A DNA stretch of 47,788 bases from Candidatus Scatonaster coprocaballi. GTDB lineage: Bacteria > Bacillota > Clostridia > Saccharofermentanales > Saccharofermentanaceae. Shown one piece after another: positions 1 through 9,185 of this stretch. The notes below the pieces were generated by a model, which saw only the letters and a list, made by a program, of their open reading frames with translations, did not search any database and had not been told where the DNA came from. The first letter of the stretch is position 1; every line of letters starts with the position of its first letter. A program made the position numbers and the translations under genes. The DNA is taken from NCBI GenBank assembly GCA_018064475.1, contig JAGHVD010000011.1, forward strand, positions 1 through 47,788, given 5' to 3'.

Positions 1-95
1 AGACGAAACGGAGAAGTCACCCTTGATTTATGGAATCTCTTTTCTTTCCATGCCTTTGTTAATTGTCTTCTATCCCAAGGAAAACGTGAAGAACC

Positions 96-134
96 AAAAA
101 AAGGCTCCTCTTGCCATGAAGCAATGAAGGAGTC
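96..134 (-). terminator. Rho-independent terminator of tRNA-Arg
   Basis: On the minus strand an imperfect hairpin (outer CTCCT/AGGAG, inner TTGC/GCAA pairs; bases 103-134) is followed at once by seven T residues (A96-A102 on the plus strand). It lies 11 bases after the CCA end of the tRNA and has no other gene to serve. Confidence 0.75.
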
Positions 135-144
135 TTTCGTGATT

Positions 145-219
145 TGGCGCTCCGAGCAGGAATCGAACCCGCATTGGCAGTACCGGAAACTGCAGTCCTA
201 TCCGTTGAACGATCGAAGC
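145..219 (-). tRNA. tRNA-Arg (anticodon CCG)
   Basis: The minus strand folds into a full cloverleaf: a 7-bp acceptor stem GCTTCGA/TCGGAGC with one T-G pair, a D-arm GTTC/GGAC, an anticodon stem GCAGT/ACTGC with loop TTCCGGT, a 4-base variable loop and a T-arm GCGGG-TTCGAAT-CCCGC. The anticodon CCG lies at 184-186 and reads the arginine codon CGG. The discriminator base is G and the CCA end is encoded (145-147). It has its own promoter and terminator, so it is transcribed alone. Confidence 0.95.
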
Positions 220-269
220 ATCTACTTATTGGGTCCTGCGCTTGATGATCGCAGAACCAAACAAGCAAC

Positions 270-298
270 ATTATATCTACCGAAGCGGATTTTTTCAA
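270..298 (-). promoter_or_regulatory. Sigma-A type promoter of tRNA-Arg
   Basis: The minus strand carries TTGAAA (293-298), a 17-bp spacer and TATAAT (270-275). Both boxes are near consensus with ideal spacing. The predicted start lies near 263, about 44 bases before the mature tRNA 5' end. Confidence 0.8.
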
Positions 299-317
299 CC
301 GAAACCCATGACAAGAG

Positions 318-351
318 AAGAACCTCATCCGTATTCACGAATGAGGTTCTT
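318..351 (-). terminator. Hairpin after uracil permease gene
   Basis: A perfect 11-bp stem (AAGAACCTCAT and its complement, 318-328 and 341-351) with a 12-base loop lies 44 bases after the permease stop. The U-tract on the minus strand is poor (CTCTTGTC), so it may end transcription inefficiently or only protect the 3' end. Confidence 0.5.
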
Positions 352-394
352 GATGGATCTATTCTGTCGATCGGTGAACTTCCAAGAAGATGAA

Positions 395-1768
395 TTACTT
401 CTTCTCTTCAACGAGTTCATTCTCAGACTTGGATTCTGTGTTTACACCCTTGTACTCCTTCTCTTCGAGAGGCAGGATTGCGTTCAGGATGATACCTACC
501 AGTGCACCGACTGCAAGGCCGGAGAGGGAGATATCAACTCTGCCGATGGAGAAGGCAATTGCACCATTCATATTACCGGTTGGATCGAAATATTTGATAC
601 CGGTGGACAGACCCAGGATCAATGCTGCAATGATGATGTTGCGGCTACGGCTGAAGTCAACCTGATTCTCGACAACATTACGAACACCAACTGCAGAGAT
701 CATACCGTAGAGTACGATGGAGACACCACCAATGGTTGCTGTCGGCATGGAAGAAATCAGTGCAGCGAATTTTGGTGAGAAAGAAAGGATAATGGCAAAT
801 ACTGCTGCCAGACGAATTACGAGCGGATCGTATACTTTCGTCAGAGAAAGTACGCCTGTGTTCTCGCCGTATGTAGTGTTCGCCGGCGCACCGAAGAGAG
901 ATGCGAGCATCGTTGCAAGACCATCACCCAGCAATGTTCTGTGAAGTCCTGGATCTTCGATGAAGTTTCTCTCTGTAGTGGAAGAGATCGCAGAAATATC
1001 ACCGATATGTTCAACCATTGTTGCCAAAGCGATTGGCATGATGGTGATGATCGAGGTAGCGATCAGGGATCCATCCGGATGCTTGAATACTTCGAATACA
1101 GTATCCTTCATCTTGAACGGAAGACCGATCCATGCAGCTTCCTTGACCGCGGTAAAATCAACGAGTTCCGCAACCCCTGCGCAGTCCAGGATCAGTGCGG
1201 CACCGTATGAAACGATGACACCCAGAATGATTGGCACGATCTTGACCATACCCTTACCATAGATGTTGCAAACGACAACGACGAGGATCGCAACGACTGC
1301 TACGACCCAGTTGCTCGTACAACTCTGAATCGCCGTACCGGACAATGAAAGACCGATTGCAATAATAATCGGACCGGTAACGATTGGTGGGAAGAAGCGA
1401 AGGACACGCTTCTGTCCGAAAGCCTTGATGAGCGCAGCCAATACCAGATAGAGCGCACCGGCAGCAAATACACCGATGCACGCATAAGGAAGCAGTTCAC
1501 GTTCGCCGTTCGGTGCAATCGCCCAATAGCCTGCCAGGAATGCGAAGGAAGAACCTAAGAAAGCTGGTACCTTACCCTTAGTGAGAAAATGGAATAATAA
1601 AGTACCCAGACCTGCAAAAAGAAGTGTTGCAGACACAGAAAGTCCGGTCAGTGCCGGAACGAGAACCGTCGCGCCGAACATCGCAAACATATGCTGAAGT
1701 CCAAGCACAACCATCTTTGGATATCCGAGCTTCTTCGCATCGTATATCGCTTCTTTGTTGTTACCCAT
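395..1768 (-). CDS. uraA: Uracil permease (NCS2 / UraA family)
   Basis: This 457-residue integral membrane protein resembles the uracil:proton symporters of the nucleobase-cation symporter-2 family and should bring uracil across the cytoplasmic membrane for pyrimidine salvage. The sequence shows about a dozen hydrophobic helices, the N-terminal QHMFAMFGATVLVP segment, the ATMVEHIGD motif (substrate-binding Glu, and His) and PANTTYGENTGV with the second Glu. The charged C-terminal tail is rich in Glu and Lys. Start is the ATG at 1768, preceded by TAAGGAGGGTATTTT. The gene stands alone between the lipase gene upstream and the tRNA. No PyrR-type leader was recognised in its 150-base 5' region. 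Xanthine permease is a less likely alternative, because the motif set fits UraA/PyrP better. Confidence 0.9.
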   Translation of the reverse strand: MGNNKEAIYDAKKLGYPKMVVLGLQHMFAMFGATVLVPALTGLSVSATLLFAGLGTLLFHFLTKGKVPAFLGSSFAFLAGYWAIAPNGERELLPYACIGVFAAGALYLVLAALIKAFGQKRVLRFFPPIVTGPIIIAIGLSLSGTAIQSCTSNWVVAVVAILVVVVCNIYGKGMVKIVPIILGVIVSYGAALILDCAGVAELVDFTAVKEAAWIGLPFKMKDTVFEVFKHPDGSLIATSIITIMPIALATMVEHIGDISAISSTTERNFIEDPGLHRTLLGDGLATMLASLFGAPANTTYGENTGVLSLTKVYDPLVIRLAAVFAIILSFSPKFAALISSMPTATIGGVSIVLYGMISAVGVRNVVENQVDFSRSRNIIIAALILGLSTGIKYFDPTGNMNGAIAFSIGRVDISLSGLAVGALVGIILNAILPLEEKEYKGVNTESKSENELVEEKK

Positions 1769-1921
1769 AAAATACCCTCCTTAATAATTGAGTTCCACTT
1801 ATTCAAGCATAACATAACCACTTCATTTCTGACGAGGAAAAAGTGTCAGATTTTATTGTGGAAAATCACTTGCTTAAGAGAGTATGTTTCGGGGACGATC
1901 GTTCCGGTGGTGAGAAAGAAA

Positions 1922-3280
1922 TCAGAATCCTCGGATGCGAAGCTTGCTGACCAACTGAACGTAGAACTCGCGCACGTCGTAACCATCAATATTTTCACGG
2001 TTCAAGTCGATCACATCGCCATGAGAGACGCCACGTTTTCCTTTGACGGTAATGAACTGATATTCCTGTCCCCAGGCAAAAGATTTCTCACCGACAAGTC
2101 CGTCATTCGGTCCGTCAAAATGACCCACCAGAAGTGTGGAGAAGTTCAGTGGAAATTGTCCGGACGTTGCACCGTTCAGTTTCGATCCGAAGCTCTGGCA
2201 GAAGATTCCATCCGGATATGGCATCTCTTCATTGAGACGCTCACAGGCACTGGAAGTCAGATCGTTGACGGCATCCAGGAAACTCGGATTCGGATCGCCC
2301 ATCTTGCGCAGTGTCGACTCGTAGATCGACGCTACTTTTTCCTGATAATTCTCGCCGATCTTACTTAATAGATAGTCTGCAAATTCACAACCGCGATGCG
2401 GTGTATTGATGGTCGTCAGGCTGGCCACATATGGTCCTGCGCCATATTTGGCAATGGCCATGCGGCAGTCCAGTCCACCTTTGGAATGAGCGATGATATT
2501 GACCTTCTCACAGTGATATTTCTCACACAGGCTCTTGATACGTTCTGCCAGTTCCTGGCCGCAAGAATCGACCGATGCGGCAGACTGCTGGTTACCGTAG
2601 TGGACCTGTGCGCCATTCTTCTCCAATTCCTCCGGAACACGTCCCCAGTAATTAAAGTAGTTCGAGTCTCTGAAGAAAACGCCGTGTACCAGTAGAATCG
2701 GATACTTACACGCGCAGATCTTCTGATCGGCGCGCTTCTCGTTGAGGATGATCTTGTCATTCTCAAACTTGACCTCTTTGTCTGCAATTCGAATCAGCAT
2801 GCCAAGCAGGACCAGATTCACGATTGGGATCAGTCCACACACCGCACAAGTCACGCGGAAAAGAAGACTCATCTGCTTGCCGGTGACATAGACTCGGATG
2901 ATTCCGTTCCAGAACACGATACTCTCGATTCCAATGATCAGGATGATGGCAAACGTCCACCACAGTGGCTCATCGGTGATGGGCGGAATGTCCATCGAAT
3001 CTTCCAATTTGCCCATCATGGCAGGAATGTTGAAGGCAATCGCGATGCTCGTAGACAGAAGAAAGATCTTGAGCAGCATAGAGCCAGCAGCTGTATTTCT
3101 TAACTTGAACGTGCGGATCTTTCGTGCCGCAATCGGGAAGAGTGGCATGAACTGGACCGCGAGGAAAAGCGGAATAAGCAACAAGAGCCAGATGGCCGAG
3201 ATTGGAAGCATCACCATATTGGCAAGCACACTGATTACCGCCGTGCAAAGGATAAAATAAAGGATCTCTATCAGTATCAT
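1922..3280 (-). CDS. Membrane-anchored lipase-like alpha/beta hydrolase
   Basis: The 452-residue protein has two parts. Residues about 1-170 contain four or five hydrophobic helices. Residues about 190-450 are a soluble alpha/beta-hydrolase domain close to bacterial triacylglycerol lipases. Visible are the oxyanion-hole segment ILLVHGVFF, the nucleophile elbow AHSKGG (Ser flanked as A-H-S-K-G rather than G-x-S-x-G), an Asp in GPNDGLVG and the final His in SHGDVIDL. The likely substrate is an acyl ester, perhaps a membrane lipid; this is inference. The ATG overlaps the mfd stop codon by 4 bases (3277-3280), so translation is coupled to mfd. The hydrolase domain probably acts at a membrane face; the topology cannot be decided by eye. 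Confidence 0.8.
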   Translation of the reverse strand: MILIEILYFILCTAVISVLANMVMLPISAIWLLLLIPLFLAVQFMPLFPIAARKIRTFKLRNTAAGSMLLKIFLLSTSIAIAFNIPAMMGKLEDSMDIPPITDEPLWWTFAIILIIGIESIVFWNGIIRVYVTGKQMSLLFRVTCAVCGLIPIVNLVLLGMLIRIADKEVKFENDKIILNEKRADQKICACKYPILLVHGVFFRDSNYFNYWGRVPEELEKNGAQVHYGNQQSAASVDSCGQELAERIKSLCEKYHCEKVNIIAHSKGGLDCRMAIAKYGAGPYVASLTTINTPHRGCEFADYLLSKIGENYQEKVASIYESTLRKMGDPNPSFLDAVNDLTSSACERLNEEMPYPDGIFCQSFGSKLNGATSGQFPLNFSTLLVGHFDGPNDGLVGEKSFAWGQEYQFITVKGKRGVSHGDVIDLNRENIDGYDVREFYVQLVSKLRIRGF

Positions 3281-6200
3281 TGTTCGTTTCTCTCCTTGGA
3301 AGTAACCGGTCCTTCTGGCACTTCTTCATTCATCAGGTCCAACAGTTCTGCTACATCGCTGACGAGACGGCTGCGGTCTTTCGGCGAAGGCGTGTACTGC
3401 AAGTACGGATGTGCTACAGAATAGACCATTACATGTCCTTGATATCGAAGGTCTGCACCGGCACGAAGTAGGGCTTGCGCTGCACCGGAAACATTCGGAC
3501 GGTAGAAGAGTCTTGCTTTCTCTTTGTCGATCTCCGCACGTTCGAATCCCAATTTTCCGGCCAAGTGTCGGATAATGGAGACATTCGCAAGGATCGTAAC
3601 TTCCTCCGGAATATCTCCGAAACGATCCAGAAGCTCATCTTCCAGATCCTCTCGTTCTTTCTTCGTGCAGATATTCTGAATGCGACGATACACATCCATA
3701 CGTTGTCCATCATCCGCGATGTAGGATGGGGAGATATACGCATCCTCCTGCATATGCACCACTGCATCCTCAGCCTGTGGTACCCATGTGCCGGAGAGTT
3801 TCTTGATCTCTTCATCCAGCATACGGCAATATAATTCATAACCAATGACATCCATCTGACCGTGCTGTTCAGCACCGAGAAGATTACCCGCACCACGGAC
3901 TTCCAGATCCTTCATGGCGATCTTGATGCCCGAACCCAATTCTGTAAAATCTCGAATGGCGGCGAGTCTTTTCTCCGCATCTTCTTTCAACACTTTGTCT
4001 GCCTGATACGTAATGTACGCATAGGCCTGGCGGTCCGAACGGCCCACGCGGCCCTTGAGCTGATAGAGCTGGGCAAGACCGAAGCGGTCACTATTCTCCA
4101 CGATGATCGTGTTGACGTTTGGCATGTCGACACCGGACTCAATGATGGTCGTACATACCAGAAGATCTGCTTCTTTGCGAATGAAGGACTCAATGATGTG
4201 TTCCAGTTCGCGCTCACTCATTTGGCCATGGGCGTACACGATGCGCGCGCCCGGCAGTAATGCAGACAGCTGCTCCGCCTTCTCTGCAATGTGATGGGTG
4301 TTGTTGTAGAGATAGAACACCTGACCATGTCGCTCGATCTCACGCAAGCACGCCTCTGCGATGATCTGCTCGTCGTACTCGACCACATAGGTCTGCACCG
4401 GTCGACGGTCCTGCGGTGGTTCTTCCAAGACAGAGATGTCACGGATGCCGGCCATCGACATATGGAGCGTACGCGGGATCGGTGTCGCGGTCAGGGTCAG
4501 TACGTCTACGGTATTCCGAAGATTCTTCAGTTTCTCTTTATGGTTTACGCCGAATCTCTGCTCCTCGTCGATGACCAGAAGCCCGAGGTTCTTCGGTTCG
4601 ATATCTTTGCTCAGTACACGGTGCGTGCCGACAACTACATCGATGGTGCCGTCATTGATGCCATTCACCGTACGTTTCACTTCTTTAGGCGTGGCAAAAC
4701 GACTCAAGACCGCGACACGGAACGGGTATCCGCGTAAGCGTTCTTTGAGGTTGTCGTAATGCTGTTGGACCAGTACCGTAGTGGGGGCCAGCATGATGGC
4801 CTGCTTTCCTTCTGCAATACACTTGAAGATTGCGCGGAAGGCCACCTCGGTCTTACCGAAGCCTACATCACCACAGAGCAGTCTGTCCATGGACTTATTG
4901 GATTCCATATCCTTCTTAATATCGTTGATGGCACGAAGCTGATCGTCAGTCTCCTGGAATGGGAAATCGTCTTCGAACTGGGCCTGCCAGACCGTATCGG
5001 GCTGGAAAGCATGTCCGCCCAATGCCTGTCGCTTGGCATACAATTCCACAAGATCGAAGGCCAGTTGTTTGATTGAATTCTGCGCACGGGCGACCGACTT
5101 GCTCCACTCGCTGCTACCGAGTCTTGCAAGCTTCGGTGTGCGTCCGTCAGAAGCAACATATTTCTGAATATGGTCGAGACGGTCCATCGGGATATAGAGG
5201 TGATCGTCGTTGGCATACGTGATCTGTAAGTAGTCACGCTTCGTGCCCTCGATCTCCAGATTGACCAGTCCATCGTAACGGCCTACACCATTCTCATCGT
5301 CTACGACCAGTTCACCCGGAACAAGATCCGAGAACAGATCGATGGTCATGCCACCCTTCTTCTTCTTCTTGATGCCATGGTCCACGCCGAAAACATCCTG
5401 CGTACCAATTACAAAGAGAGAGATGGCGGGATAGATGAATCCATCCGGAAGTGGTCTGGGGATCAGGACCGGCATACTATTTCGCTCGAACAGGAATGTA
5501 CGGAGTTTGTCCGCACGCTGTCCGCTTCCACACATGATATATGTAATCTGCCCTTCTGCATTTCGCTGGGAAATCAGGTCGGCCAGGGACTCTTCATGTC
5601 CGCGGTAACTGTTACAAGCAGTACCCGGAATACTGATCTTAACGCCACCCGGAAGTCCGTTGTTGGAACTCGGCAACACGGCCATAGCAATGACCTGCTT
5701 CTGGTCCAGTTCACGGAAAATGTCGGGTGTTTTTGCCAACGCTTCTTCACAGATGGAGGGCACCAGACCCTTCTCGAAAGCCGTCTTAAAGCGTGTCATG
5801 AAGTCCGCCGCTACACCGTCCATGCGGGACTTGACCTGCGCGATTTCGTCCACATAGATGGTATCCCCCATGCTCCGCACGAAGCTCAGGATCGACTCCG
5901 TTTCCGGACACAGCACGGAGATCCACTTCTCCCATCCGGCAAAAGTACCGCCGCTTCGGAGTGCGTCGCTCTCTTTGCCGATCATGCGGGTCATCGCATC
6001 GATACTGTTGCGCTCCGCACCAATGGCCGCCGCCTTGGTCGCGGCTTTCTCACCAATCGTGACCAATCGGTCCGCCAGACTATCCCATTTCTTCCCCGGC
6101 ACGAGAAGTTCCGTCGCCGGGAAGATCGTATATTCTTTCACCTGCTCTTCCGAGCGTTGGGAAGAGAGGTTGAACATCTTGATCTGATCGATCTCATCGT

Positions 6201-6822
6201 CGAAGAAGGAGATACGAACACCCATATCTGAGCCACTTGGGAAGACATCGAAGATATCTCCTCTTCTGGCAAATTCACCCACACCTTCCACTTCACGGGT
6301 GCGGATATAACCCATAGAAACCAGTGTCTGTGCCAAGTCTTCCGGTGAGATCCGTCGTCCAATACGCAGAGTGACCTTCGTCTCGATAAATGCCTTCATC
6401 GGGAGCATCTTCGTCAGCAGTGCGCCGGCCGTCACGATCAGCGCGCCGCACTCTCTGGTCGCGTATTTGATCAGCGTACGCACACGACCTTGCTCGATCT
6501 CACGGCTCGATGCCGATACCGCGGACAGACTGGTCTCACGGCCACGAAGGACGACGCACTCTTTCTCGAAGAATGCATCAAGATAGGATTTGAATCGTCT
6601 TGCTGAAAGTTCATCGGAAACCAGGATCATCGGAACAGGCGTCTCCTGGGTCTGCGATTTCTCAAGCGTCATCGCCGCAATCAGGTACGCTTTCTGCGTC
6701 TCGGTCATGCCACAGAGATTAATGTGACCCCGCTGATTGGATGTCGCATCCAGAAGTTCCGAGAAAGCAGGATCGGCTTTCGCCTCGCGAAGGAGTTTCT
6801 CAATTGTAGGAAGGAAAATCAT
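3277..6822 (-). CDS. mfd: Transcription-repair coupling factor
   Basis: Mfd removes RNA polymerase stalled at DNA lesions and recruits UvrA. The 1,181 residues match the family length. The order is a UvrB-like N-terminal module, an RNA-polymerase-interacting domain near residues 495-570 (PGELVVDDENGVGRYDGL), then a superfamily 2 translocase with Walker A GDVGFGKTE near 650, the DEEQ box in LLVIDEEQRFGV near 750, RTLHMSMAGIRD (motif III/TRG region) and the QLKGRVGRSDR motif VI. A C-terminal UvrA-binding inhibitory domain follows. The ATG overlaps the pth stop by 4 bases, and the stop overlaps the lipase start. This glmU-pth-mfd order is typical of Bacillota. Confidence 0.97.
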   Translation of the reverse strand: MIFLPTIEKLLREAKADPAFSELLDATSNQRGHINLCGMTETQKAYLIAAMTLEKSQTQETPVPMILVSDELSARRFKSYLDAFFEKECVVLRGRETSLSAVSASSREIEQGRVRTLIKYATRECGALIVTAGALLTKMLPMKAFIETKVTLRIGRRISPEDLAQTLVSMGYIRTREVEGVGEFARRGDIFDVFPSGSDMGVRISFFDDEIDQIKMFNLSSQRSEEQVKEYTIFPATELLVPGKKWDSLADRLVTIGEKAATKAAAIGAERNSIDAMTRMIGKESDALRSGGTFAGWEKWISVLCPETESILSFVRSMGDTIYVDEIAQVKSRMDGVAADFMTRFKTAFEKGLVPSICEEALAKTPDIFRELDQKQVIAMAVLPSSNNGLPGGVKISIPGTACNSYRGHEESLADLISQRNAEGQITYIMCGSGQRADKLRTFLFERNSMPVLIPRPLPDGFIYPAISLFVIGTQDVFGVDHGIKKKKKGGMTIDLFSDLVPGELVVDDENGVGRYDGLVNLEIEGTKRDYLQITYANDDHLYIPMDRLDHIQKYVASDGRTPKLARLGSSEWSKSVARAQNSIKQLAFDLVELYAKRQALGGHAFQPDTVWQAQFEDDFPFQETDDQLRAINDIKKDMESNKSMDRLLCGDVGFGKTEVAFRAIFKCIAEGKQAIMLAPTTVLVQQHYDNLKERLRGYPFRVAVLSRFATPKEVKRTVNGINDGTIDVVVGTHRVLSKDIEPKNLGLLVIDEEQRFGVNHKEKLKNLRNTVDVLTLTATPIPRTLHMSMAGIRDISVLEEPPQDRRPVQTYVVEYDEQIIAEACLREIERHGQVFYLYNNTHHIAEKAEQLSALLPGARIVYAHGQMSERELEHIIESFIRKEADLLVCTTIIESGVDMPNVNTIIVENSDRFGLAQLYQLKGRVGRSDRQAYAYITYQADKVLKEDAEKRLAAIRDFTELGSGIKIAMKDLEVRGAGNLLGAEQHGQMDVIGYELYCRMLDEEIKKLSGTWVPQAEDAVVHMQEDAYISPSYIADDGQRMDVYRRIQNICTKKEREDLEDELLDRFGDIPEEVTILANVSIIRHLAGKLGFERAEIDKEKARLFYRPNVSGAAQALLRAGADLRYQGHVMVYSVAHPYLQYTPSPKDRSRLVSDVAELLDLMNEEVPEGPVTSKERNEQ

Positions 6823-7388
6823 GCGCGACCTCCGCCACGGTTGCGTCCGTTGGGAATCGCCTTGCCCGCAATGATGTTCTCGATCGCTTCTGCTCCTTCC
6901 TCAAACGCCTTCTTCATGGTATCGTGCGCTTCCTTCGGGATGGTAGACAATACAAAATCTGCCAGATCCCAGTGTTCCGGGACAGGGCCACAACCAATGC
7001 GCACGCGAGGAAAATCCTGCGCGCCGAGGCAATAGATCACGGACTTCATGCCGTTATGTGTGCCGGCAGATCCGGACGCACGTACACGGATCGTACCGCG
7101 TGCAATATCGATATCGTCGTATACAACGATTAGGTGGTCATGTGGAATCTTATAGAACTGCATCACTTCGATCACACTCTGACCAGAGAGGTTCATGAAG
7201 GTACGCGGACGCAGAAGGATGCAATCCTCCCCACCAATCGTGCCCTTGCCATATTCACCTTTCCACTTCAGCTTGTCGATCTCAATATGGTGCTTCTGCG
7301 CCAGAATCCCTAGCGTGATGAAACCACAGTTATGAAATGTCTCTTCGTATTCTCTGCCAGGATTGCCCAGGCCAACAATTAACCACAT
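6819..7388 (-). CDS. pth: Peptidyl-tRNA hydrolase
   Basis: Pth cleaves peptidyl-tRNAs released from stalled ribosomes. The 189 residues show GLGNPGREYEETFHNCGF with the catalytic His, RTFMNLSGQSV with the conserved Asn, and VYDDIDIARG with the catalytic Asp region. The usual basic C-terminus is present (GRNRGGGRA). The position Arg/His before HN is Phe (TFHN rather than TRHN), a small departure from most relatives. It follows glmU by 56 bases and overlaps mfd by 4 bases. Confidence 0.95.
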   Translation of the reverse strand: MWLIVGLGNPGREYEETFHNCGFITLGILAQKHHIEIDKLKWKGEYGKGTIGGEDCILLRPRTFMNLSGQSVIEVMQFYKIPHDHLIVVYDDIDIARGTIRVRASGSAGTHNGMKSVIYCLGAQDFPRVRIGCGPVPEHWDLADFVLSTIPKEAHDTMKKAFEEGAEAIENIIAGKAIPNGRNRGGGRA

Positions 7389-7444
7389 ACGTCTTCTCTC
7401 ATCGTTCTTCTGTTACGAACATTCTCGCGTAGAATTCGTTCGGA

Positions 7445-8857
7445 TCACAGACCACTGTTACGCTTACGATCCGGCTGGATTACCGTCGAAGCACGGGAAC
7501 GGTTCTGCTTGGCAACCCAGTTCTCCTTCACGACCTGCTGGGATCTTGCAATCGCAAGACCAAGTTCCGGTACGTCTTCCGTAATGGTAGAACCAGCCGC
7601 GATGTAGGAGTTCTCCTCCAAGGTAACCGGAGAGATCAGGTTCGAGTTACCACCGATAAATACGTTATCACCGATGACACACCAGGTCTTATCCATACCA
7701 TCGTAGTTACAGGTAACTGTACCGCAACCGAAGTTGACGTTCTTACCGACCTTCGCATCACCTACATATGTCAGGTGGCGGGCACGGGAGTAATCACCGA
7801 TCGTCGCGTTCTTTACTTCAACATATGCACCAATGGTGACGTTGTCTTTCAGGATCGTATCCGGACGCAAGTGAGAGAATGGTCCGATACGGCAGTTCTT
7901 ACCCACGGTACAATCGGAAGCAACGGAATTGTCGATCGTGGATCCATCACCCACGATTACATTCTCCAGACGAGAATTCTCGCCGATCTCACATTCATCA
8001 CCGATCACGGTATTTCCCAGAAGCACGGTACCCGGCAGGATCTGTGTGTCCATACCGATTTTTACCGTATCCGCGATCCAAGTCGTATCCGGATCAACGA
8101 TCATGACGCCCTCGCGCATGAGTTTCTCACAGACACGGCGATTCAGCATCTTACCGACAGCCTGTAGCTGTACACGGTCGTTGACACCACGTGTCTCGTC
8201 GAAAGGTGCCACATACGCACCGACCTTGTGACCATCACGGATCAGGATCTCGATCGTATCGGTCAGATAGTACTCTTTCTGTGCATTCTTGGCATCGATG
8301 CGTCCCAGTGCGGAGAGCAGAAGCGGTGTCTTGAAGCAGTAGATCGAAGAGTTGATCTCACATACTTTGCGCTCTTCATCGTTGCAGTCACGGTCTTCGA
8401 CGATCTTCGTTACATTGCCATCTTCATTACGGATGATTCGTCCATATCCCTTCGGATCCGGCGCCATACCGGTAATGATGACCGCACCATAGTCGCCTTC
8501 TTCGAACAATTTCAGAGCTGCAGAGATCGTCTCAGAAGTGATCAACGGAGCATCACCCGGAAGAACGATGGTGCATCCATTTCTTCCTTCGAGGAAAGGT
8601 GCCGCCTGCATAACAGCATGTCCGGTTCCGAGCTGATGCTCCTGGAACACGAATGCTACATCTTCACCCAATACTTCACGGACTTCTTCCTGACGGTGTC
8701 CGACAATATATACCTGCTCATTGGCCCCTACACCTGTGAGCGCCTCTTCCACCCAGCGGATCAACGGTTTGCCCGCTGCCAACTGAACCACTTTCGAATG
8801 ATTCGAATGCATACGCTTACCTTCACCGGCTGCCATGACTACTGCACAAAGTTCCAT
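7445..8857 (-). CDS. glmU: Bifunctional UDP-GlcNAc pyrophosphorylase / GlcN-1-P acetyltransferase
   Basis: GlmU makes UDP-N-acetylglucosamine for peptidoglycan and teichoic acid synthesis. The N-terminal half carries the nucleotidyltransferase signature VVMAAGEGKRMHS and LPGDAPL. The C-terminal half is a left-handed beta-helix with many hexapeptide repeats (for example IGDNVFIGGNSNLISPV) and the GRIIRNEDG segment of the family. I set the start at the ATG at 8857, because AAGGGAG lies 10 bases before it and the protein then begins MELCAVVMAAG as the family does. An earlier ATG at 8893 would add 12 residues. At 470 residues it has a short basic C-terminal tail. A good promoter lies 130 bases upstream. 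Confidence 0.95.
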   Translation of the reverse strand: MELCAVVMAAGEGKRMHSNHSKVVQLAAGKPLIRWVEEALTGVGANEQVYIVGHRQEEVREVLGEDVAFVFQEHQLGTGHAVMQAAPFLEGRNGCTIVLPGDAPLITSETISAALKLFEEGDYGAVIITGMAPDPKGYGRIIRNEDGNVTKIVEDRDCNDEERKVCEINSSIYCFKTPLLLSALGRIDAKNAQKEYYLTDTIEILIRDGHKVGAYVAPFDETRGVNDRVQLQAVGKMLNRRVCEKLMREGVMIVDPDTTWIADTVKIGMDTQILPGTVLLGNTVIGDECEIGENSRLENVIVGDGSTIDNSVASDCTVGKNCRIGPFSHLRPDTILKDNVTIGAYVEVKNATIGDYSRARHLTYVGDAKVGKNVNFGCGTVTCNYDGMDKTWCVIGDNVFIGGNSNLISPVTLEENSYIAAGSTITEDVPELGLAIARSQQVVKENWVAKQNRSRASTVIQPDRKRNSGL

Positions 8858-8988
8858 ATTTGATGTCTCCCTTATGTTTTCCCTTGCACGCAAAAACCCC
8901 TTCGATCAGCGTCTTGATGTTGTGTGTAGATTCACCACGGACAGAAGAACACGATCTCAAGGATGCTCATACTTTTTCACATTTTTCT

Positions 8989-9018
8989 ATTATACTCACT
9001 TTTTTCTCTTCCTGCCAC
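8989..9018 (-). promoter_or_regulatory. Promoter of glmU-pth-mfd-lipase cluster
   Basis: The minus strand has a perfect TATAAT (8989-8994). The best -35 is GTGGCA (9013-9018) at 18 bp, with four of six consensus bases. The 5' leader would be about 125 bases. Confidence 0.6.
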
Positions 9019-9081
9019 TTATTTCAGAAATCTGTGTCATAAAAAGGAAATGAAGAGTCAATGGATTTTTACTTTGTGATT

Positions 9082-9090
9082 TGGTAAAAT
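9082..9090 (+). promoter_or_regulatory. Extended -10 element before nucleotidyltransferase gene
   Basis: TGGTAAAAT is an extended -10 box (TG-N-TAAAAT). No good -35 is seen. It lies about 95 bases before the ATG at 9186. Confidence 0.4.
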
Positions 9091-9185
9091 AGATAAAAAT
9101 CAATATTTCTGCAATCTTGAAAACGAATTTGAAGGGGGATTTTCAGTTGCGGAGAATGTTTGTGATGTGCAGAAAGGAATAACTT

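Larger units (their letters stand above)
8858..9185. other. 328-bp divergent intergenic region
   Basis: The region separates glmU (minus) from the nucleotidyltransferase gene (plus). It is AT-rich towards the middle and holds one promoter for each strand. I see no open frame, repeat or structured RNA in it. Confidence 0.6.

Noticed and set aside
1826-1852. TCTGAC/GTCAGA stem in the uraA leader as a PyrR attenuator
   Set aside because: It lacks the PyrR-binding consensus and any paired terminator with a U-tract.
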